Shown: piece by piece, positions 27,683-34,941 of the stretch
Numbering within the stretch: position 1 is the first letter of the stretch
Layout: each line of letters begins with the position of its first letter
Assembly: GCF_001412535.1 (NCBI RefSeq)
Contig: NZ_CP011774.1
Location: 1,545,501-1,609,500, forward strand
Source: Limnohabitans sp. 63ED37-2
Lineage (GTDB): Bacteria > Pseudomonadota > Gammaproteobacteria > Burkholderiales > Burkholderiaceae_C
Direction of reading: 5' to 3'
DNA: 64,000 nt
Notes under the pieces: generated by a model
What the model saw: the letters and a program-made list of their open reading frames with translations, nothing else
Database searches by the model: none
What the model was told of the DNA's origin: nothing
Translations under genes and position numbers: made by a program

Positions 27683-28042
27683 TTATTCAATGGGTTCACT
27701 GACACATTGCAGCGGGTGACCGGCCTGTTTGGCCGCGTCCAGCACCTGATCCACCTTGGTGGCCGCCACATCACGGGAATAAACCCCACAAACGCCTTTG
27801 CCGTCCAAGTGGATCTTGAGCATGATCTGCGTGGCCGCTTCGCGGTCCTTGCTGAAAAACTCTTGGATCACCATGACCACAAATTCCATGGGGGTGAAGT
27901 CGTCGTTGAGCATCGCCACCTGGTACATCTGGGGCGGTTCAATTTTTTGAGCACGTCTTTCGAGGACCACCGAATCGCCGCCATCAGGGGCACGCGGGGT
28001 CACGGTCGGCAGCGTGGGATTAGAAGGTTTTTTCGTTGCCAT
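27683..28042 (-). CDS. clpS: ClpA adaptor ClpS
   Basis: A 119-residue adaptor that captures proteins with N-terminal Leu, Phe, Tyr or Trp and delivers them to ClpAP. The core YQVAMLNDDFTPMEFVVMVIQEFF contains the binding-pocket residues that contact the N-degron (the NDD segment). The N-terminal 35 residues are unstructured and Pro/Arg-rich, as expected for the extension that engages ClpA. It is the first gene of clpS-clpA and divergent from the cold-shock gene. Confidence 0.96.
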   Translation of the reverse strand: MATKKPSNPTLPTVTPRAPDGGDSVVLERRAQKIEPPQMYQVAMLNDDFTPMEFVVMVIQEFFSKDREAATQIMLKIHLDGKGVCGVYSRDVAATKVDQVLDAAKQAGHPLQCVSEPIE

Positions 28043-28140
28043 GATTTCATTCTATCGATGCTTTCAAGCCCTTTGAGCTCGGGGTCTGAAAAGTCTTAGC
28101 CGCGTGCGGCAGAAATGCTGCACCCCGGGAAAACCTCACA

Positions 28141-28146
28141 TTGACA
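28141..28146 (+). promoter_or_regulatory. Candidate -35 box of the cold-shock gene
   Basis: A perfect TTGACA stands 55 bases before the csp ATG. At 16-18 bases downstream the sequence (TACTCAAACT) offers only weak -10 matches. A GGAG at 28191-28194 is seven bases before the ATG and is the ribosome-binding site. No long cspA-type leader fits in the 159-base gap. Confidence 0.35.
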
Positions 28147-28201
28147 AATTCGCCTTGAATTACTCAAACTGAACCCTCTAACAAAAACACGGAGACATCG
28201 T

Positions 28202-28522
28202 ATGCCCAGTGGTACGGTCAAATGGTTCAACGATGCCAAAGGTTTTGGTTTCATTCAACCTGACGGCGGCGGCGCAGATGCCTTCGCCCATTTCTCGGCC
28301 ATTCAGATGGAGGGCTTCAAAAGCCTCAAGGAAGGCCAACGGGTCGATTTCGAGCTGACGCAGGGCGCCAAGGGCCTGATGGCTGCGAACATTCTGGCAG
28401 CTGCCGAAACGCCCGCCGTATCCAAGCCGTCCGTACCCCAAGACAGCCATTTGACCCGCCATGACCCCAACGAGGATGGCGCCAGCACTTCAACCCGCAG
28501 CCCCGATACGCCAGCAGCCTGA
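28202..28522 (+). CDS. Cold-shock-domain protein with C-terminal extension
   Basis: A single-strand nucleic-acid-binding CspA-family protein of 106 residues. Residues 1-66 are the five-stranded cold-shock domain: MPSGTVKWFN, RNP1 KGFGFI at 13-18 and RNP2 at 27-34, which reads AFAHFSAI where most members have VFVHFSAI. Canonical Csp proteins are about 67-70 residues; here some 40 more, rich in Ser, Thr, Pro, Asp and Ala and probably disordered, follow. It may act as an RNA chaperone; whether it is cold-induced cannot be told from the short leader. Confidence 0.92.
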   Translation: MPSGTVKWFNDAKGFGFIQPDGGGADAFAHFSAIQMEGFKSLKEGQRVDFELTQGAKGLMAANILAAAETPAVSKPSVPQDSHLTRHDPNEDGASTSTRSPDTPAA

Positions 28523-28714
28523 TATCCACCGAGCCCCTCGCGGGCAGCTGTTGGCGGTTCAAACCAAGATGAGCGGGGCAACGGGTGCGTCAACACCCTG
28601 GCCAGGCGGTATCCTTGGGCCTGATTTTTTCCTACCCGCCCCCACACCATGATCACCCTCTTTTTAGCGCTACCTTACCCTTCACACCGCCCTGCCCGAT
28701 TGTTAAGCAAGCGC

Positions 28715-29173
28715 ATGACTGCGCTGTGGATGAGCGTCGGCCTGCTGATGGCCGGATCGTTGGCATCGGCCCAATCCACCCCCGCACCCCAACTGGACCT
28801 GGCACGCACCCAATTGACGGCTGGCATGCACCGCCTGGATGTTCAATTGGCCCAGACCCCAGATCAGCGCCAAATCGGTCTGATGTGGCGCAAGGAAATG
28901 CCGCAGCACGAGGGCATGTTGTTTGTGTTCGAACAAGCCACGGTTCAATGCTTTTGGATGCGCAACACCCTGATTCCCTTGACCGCTGCGTTTGTGGAGG
29001 ACGATGGCACCATCGTGAATCTGGCTGACATGCAGCCACAGAAAGACGATTCGCACTGCTCCAGCAAGCCCGTTCGTTTTGTGCTGGAAATGAACCAAGG
29101 CTGGTTCGCCAAACGGCAGATCAAGCCCGGCTTCAAACTCGGCGGCACCGTCTTCAGCAAACGGCCCGGTTGA
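28715..29173 (+). CDS. DUF192 family secreted protein
   Basis: A small protein of the DUF192 family, function unknown. The domain motifs are clear: RQIGLMWRKEMPQHEGMLFVF, then CFWMRNTLIPLTAAFVEDDGTIV and the late FVLEMNQGWFAKRQIKPG. From ATG 28715 the N-terminus MTALWMSVGLLMAGSLASAQS looks like a signal peptide with an ASA cleavage site, so it is probably periplasmic. The frame is open to an ATG at 28649, which would bury the signal peptide; neither start has a good Shine-Dalgarno. It is convergent with the DUF1840 gene, three bases apart. Confidence 0.8.
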   Translation: MTALWMSVGLLMAGSLASAQSTPAPQLDLARTQLTAGMHRLDVQLAQTPDQRQIGLMWRKEMPQHEGMLFVFEQATVQCFWMRNTLIPLTAAFVEDDGTIVNLADMQPQKDDSHCSSKPVRFVLEMNQGWFAKRQIKPGFKLGGTVFSKRPG

Positions 29174-29176
29174 ACG

Positions 29177-29524
29177 TTACACGCCCCAAACCATGTCGGA
29201 GGGGTCGGCCACGCAGTGCTTGAGGAGTTTGAGCATGGGGCTGGCCCGTTGCGCAAGCCGCACTGGATCTAGAGCCTCACCCGTGGTGTCCTGAGCAGTG
29301 TCAGCGGGCATGAGGGCTTTTTGCGCCGCTTGACTGCGCTGCAAACGGGCAGCTTCATCTTGGGCCACAGCCGACTCCAGCTTGGCGATGGCCGCAGGCA
29401 GGTCCTTCACCAAAATGATGCCTTTGTCAGGGTCGTGACCCAACATGATGTGCAGCAGCCTGCGGGCATCGGCCTCCAGCATGATGAGGTCGCTGGTGAC
29501 TTGGGATTTGAACTTGAACAACAT
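29177..29524 (-). CDS. DUF1840 family protein
   Basis: A 115-residue protein beginning MLFKFKSQVTSDLIMLEADARRLLHIMLGHDP, typical of the betaproteobacterial DUF1840 family. The following segment GIILVKDLPAAIAKLESAV and the C-terminal block PMLKLLKHCVADPSDMVWGV are also family-like, with a low-complexity Ala/Gln/Asp linker between. No catalytic motif, signal peptide or membrane segment is seen, so it is likely cytoplasmic; the function is not known. The frame is open 21 codons upstream into the ihfA gap, but ATG 29524 gives the standard start. Confidence 0.85.
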   Translation of the reverse strand: MLFKFKSQVTSDLIMLEADARRLLHIMLGHDPDKGIILVKDLPAAIAKLESAVAQDEAARLQRSQAAQKALMPADTAQDTTGEALDPVRLAQRASPMLKLLKHCVADPSDMVWGV

Positions 29525-29546
29525 GGGCACTCCGATCAAAAATGAT

Positions 29547-29897
29547 TCAGCGGCCCACCGTCTCCACACCTTCGTCGTCAACGGCATCGCCCTGGATCAA
29601 GGCCTTGAGTTTATGGCTGGCATGGAAGGTCGCGACACGACGTGCATCAATGGGGATCAATTCTCCGGTGCGCGGGTTGCGCCCAGGACGGGCGGCTTTG
29701 GTGCGGATCTGAAAATTGCCGAAGCCTGATATTTTCACATCGTCTCCTGCAATCAAGCTGTCCACCATCAGGTCAAAAAACGCGTCGACCATGTCCTTGG
29801 ACTCGCGCTTGTTCAAACCAATTTGCTCGAACAGCAAGTCGGCCAGATGCGCCTTGGTCAGGGCCGGGGTTTCAAGGGATTCAAAACTGATTTGCAT
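29547..29897 (-). CDS. ihfA: Integration host factor subunit alpha
   Basis: The alpha subunit of the DNA-bending heterodimer IHF, 116 residues. The HU/IHF fold is intact: LTKAHLADLLFEQIGLNKRE, SLIAGDDVKISGFGNFQIR and the DNA-inserting arm RPGRNPRTGELIPIDARRV, with the proline that kinks DNA. The position after pheT identifies the alpha rather than the beta subunit, as in E. coli. ATG 29897 is preferred; a GTG directly before it would add one residue. It starts nine bases after the pheT stop. Confidence 0.96.
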   Translation of the reverse strand: MQISFESLETPALTKAHLADLLFEQIGLNKRESKDMVDAFFDLMVDSLIAGDDVKISGFGNFQIRTKAARPGRNPRTGELIPIDARRVATFHASHKLKALIQGDAVDDEGVETVGR

Positions 29898-29906
29898 CAC
29901 ACGTAC

Positions 29907-32336
29907 TCAAGCACGCAGCCGTGCAGCCACTTGCGCTGACAGGCTGGCCATGACAGCGCTCATGGCGGTTTCGATCTGGGCATCGGTCAAAGTGGCCTCG
30001 TCGCTGTGCAGGCTCAAACGCACCGCCAGACTTTTCTCGCCCACGGCCAAACCGCCCGAAGCTTCCGCCTTGGGACGGTAGACATCGAACAGCACCGCAT
30101 GGCGCAGCAAACCCTGAGTCGGGGCGCTGTGGATGGCCTGCATCAGCTGGGCATGTGTGATCTGCTCGCGCACGATCACGGCGATGTCGCGCTCCACCGC
30201 TTGCATCTTGGCCACGGGTTGGGCCACAGGCACGCTGCGCTGGATGACCGCTTCGAGGTCCAGCTCGAACACCACAGGCGCATGCGGCAAGTCCCAAGCC
30301 TGACGCCAGCGTGGGTGCAACTCACCCACATGACCAATCACAAGGCCATTCAGCAGCACTTGGGCCGAGCGGCCGGGGTGCAAGGCGGGGTGCTCGGAGA
30401 CCACAAATTCGGCCTGGGCCGGGGCCAGCAAGCGTTCGACATCGGCTTTGACATCGAAGAAATCCACCAGACGCGACTTGCCTGTCCAGCTCAAGGGCTC
30501 CAAGGGGCCCCAGGCCATGCCTGAGACTTTCATGGGCTGGTCAAACCCTTGCACCGTGGCGTCGCTGTCGGCCACGCTCGCATCACGCAGAAACACGCGG
30601 CCCAACTCGAACACCCGCACGCGATCGGCCTTGCGGTCGGCGTTGAACTTGACGACCTGCAGCAGCGAGCCGATCAGGCTCGAGCGCATCACACTCATCT
30701 GGCTGGCGATGGGGTTGAGCAGTCGGATCGGGTTGGCGTTACCTGCCAAGTCCTTTTCCCAAGCTTCTTCGACAAAGCTGTAGTTGATGGTTTCCTGGTA
30801 ACCCAAAGCGGCAATGGCGCGGCGCACGGCCGAAGGGCTGCGCTCGGTCTCTGGGCGCACCTTGGCGGTGATGGGGGCCAGCGGTGGGTTCGTGGGCAGG
30901 TTGTTGTAGCCCACCATGCGGGCCACTTCCTCGATCAGGTCTTCTTCGATCTGCAAATCAAAACGGAAGCTCGGCGGCGTCACGGTGACGGTGCCTGCGG
31001 CTTCTGTGACCTGCAAACCCAGACCGCGCAAAGCGTCAGCGCATTGCTGCTGCGTCAGCGGCATACCAATCACCTTGACCGCACGGGCCACGCGCAGCGT
31101 GACGGGTTGGATGGCTGGAATGTTCAGCGTCTGGTCGTCGATGGGGCCCACCTGCGTCTGGGGCGTGCCGCAAATGTCGAGCACCAGCTGGGTGATGCGC
31201 TCGATGTGCTCCACCGTCAGCTGAGGGTCCACACCACGTTCGAATCTGTGACCCGCATCGGTAGAGAAGTTGTATCGGCGCGAGCGGCCCGCGATGGCTG
31301 CGGGCCACCAGAACGCGGCTTCGATGTAGATGTTTTGCGTGTCATCGGACACGGCGGTGGCGTCGCCGCCCATGATGCCCGCCAGCGACTCGACTTGGCT
31401 GTCGTCGGCGATCACACCGACCTTGTCGTCCACGGTCACGGTGTTGCCGTTGAGCAACTTGAGCGACTCACCCGCTTGGCCCCAGCGCACCTGCAGACCG
31501 CCGCGGATTTTGTCGAGGTCAAAAATGTGCGAAGGACGACCGAACTCGAACATCACGTAGTTGGAGATGTCCACCAGCGGGCTCACGCTGCGCTGGCCAC
31601 ACCGTGCCAATCGATCCACCATCCACTGCGGGGTCTGAGCTTGGGTGTTCACGCCTTTGACTACACGACCGCTGAAGCGGCCGCACAGGTCCGTCGCGTG
31701 CACTTTTACAGCCAGCTTGTCGCCGATCTGCGTGGTCACTGACGGAAAAGTCGGTGCCTTCAAAGGTGCGCCTGTCAGGGCCGACACTTCGCGGGCGATG
31801 CCGTAGACGCTCAAGCAATGCGCCAAATTGGGCGTCAGCTTCAGCGTCATCAGGGTGTCGTCCAGATACAGGTACTGGCGAATATCCTGACCCAAAGGCG
31901 CATCAGCGGGCAACTCCAGCAGACCGCCATGGTCGTCGGCGATCTGCAGCTCTTTGGCCGAGCACAGCATGCCTTGGCTTTCCACGCCGCGCAGCTTGCC
32001 GACTTTGATCAGGAAAGGTTTGCCGTCTTCACCAGGCGGCAATTCAGCCCCCACCATGGCGCAAGGCACACGGATGCCCACGCGGGCGTTGGGCGCACCA
32101 CACACAATGTTCAGCAAGGCGCCCTGCCCCACATCGACCTGGCACACGCGCAAGCGGTCGGCGTTGGGGTGCTGAACGGCTTCCTTGATTTCACCGACCA
32201 CGATTTTGGTGAACGGCGGAGCCACAGGCTCGAGCTCTTCCACTTCAAGACCCGCCATGGTCAAGGTGTCGGCCAGTTGCTGGGTCGTCAGGGGCGGGTT
32301 GCAGAACTCGCGCAACCAGGATTCAGGAAATTGCAT
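29907..32336 (-). CDS. pheT: Phenylalanine-tRNA ligase beta subunit
   Basis: The 809-residue beta chain of the alpha2-beta2 phenylalanyl-tRNA synthetase. Domains in order: an N-terminal EMAP/tRNA-binding fold (about 40-150, VGEIKEAVQHPNADRLRVCQVDVG), the B3/4 editing domain that clears Tyr-tRNA-Phe (about 210-385), the B5 domain, a catalytic-like core (ALGYQETINYSFV) and the C-terminal ferredoxin-fold anticodon-binding domain (FDVYRPKAEASGGLAVGEKS). Length is normal. It follows pheS by 33 bases and precedes ihfA by nine. Confidence 0.97.
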   Translation of the reverse strand: MQFPESWLREFCNPPLTTQQLADTLTMAGLEVEELEPVAPPFTKIVVGEIKEAVQHPNADRLRVCQVDVGQGALLNIVCGAPNARVGIRVPCAMVGAELPPGEDGKPFLIKVGKLRGVESQGMLCSAKELQIADDHGGLLELPADAPLGQDIRQYLYLDDTLMTLKLTPNLAHCLSVYGIAREVSALTGAPLKAPTFPSVTTQIGDKLAVKVHATDLCGRFSGRVVKGVNTQAQTPQWMVDRLARCGQRSVSPLVDISNYVMFEFGRPSHIFDLDKIRGGLQVRWGQAGESLKLLNGNTVTVDDKVGVIADDSQVESLAGIMGGDATAVSDDTQNIYIEAAFWWPAAIAGRSRRYNFSTDAGHRFERGVDPQLTVEHIERITQLVLDICGTPQTQVGPIDDQTLNIPAIQPVTLRVARAVKVIGMPLTQQQCADALRGLGLQVTEAAGTVTVTPPSFRFDLQIEEDLIEEVARMVGYNNLPTNPPLAPITAKVRPETERSPSAVRRAIAALGYQETINYSFVEEAWEKDLAGNANPIRLLNPIASQMSVMRSSLIGSLLQVVKFNADRKADRVRVFELGRVFLRDASVADSDATVQGFDQPMKVSGMAWGPLEPLSWTGKSRLVDFFDVKADVERLLAPAQAEFVVSEHPALHPGRSAQVLLNGLVIGHVGELHPRWRQAWDLPHAPVVFELDLEAVIQRSVPVAQPVAKMQAVERDIAVIVREQITHAQLMQAIHSAPTQGLLRHAVLFDVYRPKAEASGGLAVGEKSLAVRLSLHSDEATLTDAQIETAMSAVMASLSAQVAARLRA

Positions 32337-32369
32337 GACTCGTGTCTCGTGTGTCGGACTTGGGAGGAA

Positions 32370-33407
32370 TTACTGGAACTGGCTCAGAAAGCGCACATCG
32401 CCGTCAAAGAAGAGGCGCAGGTCGTTCACGCCATAGCGCAGCATGGTGAAGCGGTCCATGCCCATGCCAAAGGCAAAACCAATGAACTGCTCGGGGTCCA
32501 AGCCCATGTTACGCACCACATTCGGGTGCACTTGACCGGAGCCGCCCACTTCGAGCCAGCGACCGGCCAAGGGGCCGCTTTGGAACTGGATGTCGATCTC
32601 GGCGCTGGGTTCAGTGAAGGGGAAAAAGCTGGGACGGAAACGCAGCACCAGGTCGTCGCTTTCGAAGAAGGTGCGGCAGAAATCGGTGACCACCACCTTC
32701 AGGTCTTTGAAGCTCACGTTCTCACCAATCCACAGGCCTTCGCACTGGTGGAACATGGGTGAGTGGGTGGCATCGGAATCGACGCGGTAGGTACGGCCCG
32801 GCGCGATGACGCGGATCTCGGGCATGCCTTGGCCCGCATCGAGTTGTTTTTTGTAGCGCTTGACGTGCTGCACCGCATGGCGGATTTGCATGGGACTGGT
32901 GTGTGTGCGCAGCAAATGACCGCCTTCGACGTAGAAGGTGTCGTGCATGGAGCGGGCTGGGTGATCTTCGGGCGTGTTGAGCGCGGTGAAATTGAACCAG
33001 TCGGTCTCGATCTCAGGGCCCTGGGCCACTTCAAAGCCCATGGAGCCAAAAATGTTTTCAACCCGCTCAAGCGTGAGCGAGACGGGGTGCAAACCGCCCA
33101 CATTGGCGCGGCGCCCAGGCAGCGTCACATCCAGCGCCTCGGCTTTGAGTTGGGCTTGCAACTCGGCGTCGGCCAGGGCCTGGCGGCGGTCGTTCAAAGC
33201 GGCCTCGATCGCCTGCTTGGCGATGTTGATGGCGGCGCCTCGGGTTTTTTTGTCTTCCACGCTCAGAGCGGCCATGCCCTTCATCAACTCGGTGATGCGA
33301 CCGGCTTTGCCCAAAAACTGGGCCTTGGCGTTTTCGAGGTCAGCAGGTGTCAGTGCCTGCACAAAACTCTGGCGGGCGGATTCGACCAGGGTGTCCAGCT
33401 CGTTCAT
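32370..33407 (-). CDS. pheS: Phenylalanine-tRNA ligase alpha subunit
   Basis: The catalytic alpha chain, 345 residues. An N-terminal coiled coil (about 1-85) is followed by the class II core: motif 1 region GFEVAQGPEIETDWFNF, motif 2 FHQCEGLWIGENVSF, and motif 3 GFAFGMGMDRFTMLRYG. The phenylalanine pocket lies in FRPSFFPFTEPSAE. It is separated from rplT by a 120-base gap containing a strong hairpin with a U tract, a likely attenuator (listed separately), so phenylalanine-tRNA ligase expression can be set apart from the upstream ribosomal genes. Confidence 0.97.
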   Translation of the reverse strand: MNELDTLVESARQSFVQALTPADLENAKAQFLGKAGRITELMKGMAALSVEDKKTRGAAINIAKQAIEAALNDRRQALADAELQAQLKAEALDVTLPGRRANVGGLHPVSLTLERVENIFGSMGFEVAQGPEIETDWFNFTALNTPEDHPARSMHDTFYVEGGHLLRTHTSPMQIRHAVQHVKRYKKQLDAGQGMPEIRVIAPGRTYRVDSDATHSPMFHQCEGLWIGENVSFKDLKVVVTDFCRTFFESDDLVLRFRPSFFPFTEPSAEIDIQFQSGPLAGRWLEVGGSGQVHPNVVRNMGLDPEQFIGFAFGMGMDRFTMLRYGVNDLRLFFDGDVRFLSQFQ

Positions 33408-33442
33408 GGTGTGGGAGATCGTTGATCTGTGTGAGAAAGAAC

Positions 33443-33481
33443 AAAAAAGGGATTGAAGCTTTTGCGAGCCTCAATCCCTTT
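33443..33481 (-). terminator. Terminator/attenuator hairpin between rplT and pheS
   Basis: On the minus strand an 11-base perfect stem (arms AAAGGGATTGA and TCAATCCCTTT) closes a 14-base loop and runs into TTTTTT. It lies 36 bases before the pheS ATG. In E. coli the same interval holds the pheM leader and its attenuator. Here no Phe-rich leader peptide is seen upstream; Phe codons appear only in the 3' arm and U tract. Confidence 0.85.
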
Positions 33482-33527
33482 GATCGAGTGCGTGGCACAG
33501 ACCCGGAGGCCCATGTCACTCATGGAC

Positions 33528-33890
33528 TCAAGCTGCGGCCAGTTTGGCTTTGACTTGGTTCACGATGCCAGCAAAAGCGGCCTTGTCGTGCACGGCGATG
33601 TCCGCCAGCATCTTACGGTCGATTTCGATAGCAGCCTTTTTCAGGCCGTTGGCGAACTGGCTGTAGGTCAGACCGCATTCACGCGCAGCGGCGTTGATAC
33701 GGGCAATCCACAACTGACGGAACACACGCTTTTTGGTGCGGCGGTCACGGTAGGCGTATTGGCCGGCCTTCATCACCGCCTGTTTGGCGATGCGGAAGAC
33801 ATTGCCGCGGCGACCGCGGAAACCTTTTGCAAGGGCCAGGACTTTCTTGTGACGGGCGCGTGCCGTTACACCACGTTTAACGCGAGGCAT
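33528..33890 (-). CDS. rplT: 50S ribosomal protein L20
   Basis: An early-assembly 23S rRNA-binding protein of 120 residues, starting MPRVKRGVTARARHKKVLALAKGFRGRR, with the very basic N-terminal tail and the globular C-terminal domain (AGIVNQVKAKLAAA). In E. coli L20 represses its own operon by binding the leader of rpmI; the same gene order is kept here, 25 bases after rpmI. Nothing unusual in length or composition. Confidence 0.98.
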   Translation of the reverse strand: MPRVKRGVTARARHKKVLALAKGFRGRRGNVFRIAKQAVMKAGQYAYRDRRTKKRVFRQLWIARINAAARECGLTYSQFANGLKKAAIEIDRKMLADIAVHDKAAFAGIVNQVKAKLAAA

Positions 33891-33915
33891 AGTTTTTCTC
33901 CTTGTTCGTCAGTGA

Positions 33916-34119
33916 TTACAGGCCAGCCATCGGCAGCATCTGCGCCATGTGACCCATATTGGTCTCATGCACAGACACGGAACCGCGAAGGTGACGCTTG
34001 TTTTTGGTGGTCTTCTTGGTCAGGATGTGACGTTTGAAGGCTTGGCCGCGTTTAACGGTTCCACCGGGACGAACACGGAAGCGCTTTTTAGCACTGCTTT
34101 TGGTCTTCATCTTGGGCAT
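33916..34119 (-). CDS. rpmI: 50S ribosomal protein L35
   Basis: A 67-residue basic protein, MPKMKTKSSAKKRFRVRPGGTVKRG, with the conserved late segment KNKRHLRGSVSVHETN. Two in-frame ATGs compete, at 34125 and 34119. The Shine-Dalgarno AAAGGAG lies one base before the first but about seven bases before the second, so 34119 is chosen; it also gives the family N-terminus. The gene sits between infC and rplT, with a hairpin terminator-like element upstream. Confidence 0.96.
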   Translation of the reverse strand: MPKMKTKSSAKKRFRVRPGGTVKRGQAFKRHILTKKTTKNKRHLRGSVSVHETNMGHMAQMLPMAGL

Positions 34120-34196
34120 ATTCATGCTCCTTTAATTGTGCTCGTGAGGCGTCTGCAAAAAATTTGCAGCCTTGTTGGCCCCGAGCCACTTTTAAC

Positions 34197-34220
34197 AAAA
34201 GCTGCCCAAAGGCAGCTTTT
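34197..34220 (-). terminator. Hairpin with U tract between infC and rpmI
   Basis: On the minus strand AAAAGCTGCC and GGCAGCTTTT form a perfect ten-base stem with loop TTTG, followed by GTTAAAA. It lies 36 bases past the infC stop. It may partly terminate or process the infC-rpmI transcript. A second small repeat (CTGCAAA/TTTGCAG, 34153-34169) lies between it and rpmI. Confidence 0.7.
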
Positions 34221-34255
34221 GACTCAACCAGCCCGAAAGCCGGTCAAATTCTTTG

Positions 34256-34855
34256 TCAAGCCGATTCCGCAGGCACCGACGCGTCAGAAGCCTTGCCACC
34301 CGCCACCGGCTTTTTACGACCAGGCGCGATCATCATGATCATCTGGCGGCCTTCCAACTTCGGAAACTGCTCCACAATGATCGAGTCTGCCAGCTCATCG
34401 CGAATGCGGTTGAGCAAGTCCAAACCGAGTTCCTGGTGCGTGATTTCACGACCACGGAAACGCAAAGTGATCTTGCACTTGTCTCCATCGGCCAAAAACC
34501 GGCGGATGTTGCGCATCTTGATGTTGTAGTCACCATCGTCCGTGCCGGGGCGGAACTTGACTTCCTTGATGTCAATGACCGTTTGCTTGGCTTTGGCTTC
34601 CGCCGCACGCTTTTGCTCCTGGTATTTGAACTTGCCGTAGTCCATCAAACGGCACACCGGCGGAATGGCGGTTGCGGCAATTTCGACCAGGTCCACATCC
34701 ATCTCACCCGCCAAGCGCAAGGCTTCGGCCAGGGACAAAATGCCCATGGGCTCATTTTCAGGCCCGGAAACACGGACCTCAGGGGCCATGATTTCACGGT
34801 TCAAACGGTGTTTACGTTCTTCGCGTTGGCGACGATCACGAAATTCGGTAGCGAT
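34256..34855 (-). CDS. infC: Translation initiation factor IF-3, AUC start codon
   Basis: IF-3 binds the 30S subunit, keeps it free of 50S and rejects non-standard start codons. The protein is 199 residues: an N-terminal domain, the linker-helix segment YQEQKRAAEAKAKQ, and the C-terminal domain with KMRNIRRFLADGDKCKITLRFRGREI and GRQMIMMIAPG. The start is ATC at 34855, giving (M)ATEFRDRRQREERKH. An in-frame TGA stands two codons upstream, no ATG, GTG or TTG occurs before codon 19, and a good AAAGGA Shine-Dalgarno is seven bases before the ATC. The family N-terminus requires these residues. A rare start codon for infC is the known basis of IF-3 autoregulation in E. coli (AUU). Confidence 0.96.
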   Translation of the reverse strand: MATEFRDRRQREERKHRLNREIMAPEVRVSGPENEPMGILSLAEALRLAGEMDVDLVEIAATAIPPVCRLMDYGKFKYQEQKRAAEAKAKQTVIDIKEVKFRPGTDDGDYNIKMRNIRRFLADGDKCKITLRFRGREITHQELGLDLLNRIRDELADSIIVEQFPKLEGRQMIMMIAPGRKKPVAGGKASDASVPAESA

Positions 34856-34868
34856 GACTCAATCCTTT
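34853..34868 (-). promoter_or_regulatory. infC ribosome-binding site and AUC start
   Basis: AAAGGA, seven bases, then ATC, with an in-frame TGA between them. The spacing is ideal and the initiator is discriminated against by IF-3 itself, so this element is the likely autoregulatory site. Confidence 0.85.
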
Positions 34869-34941
34869 ACGGAACAAAACTGCAACAAGCAGCCTATCCA
34901 TCTTTGTGCCCACGGGCCAAAGCTTGTGGCGAAAAACACCT

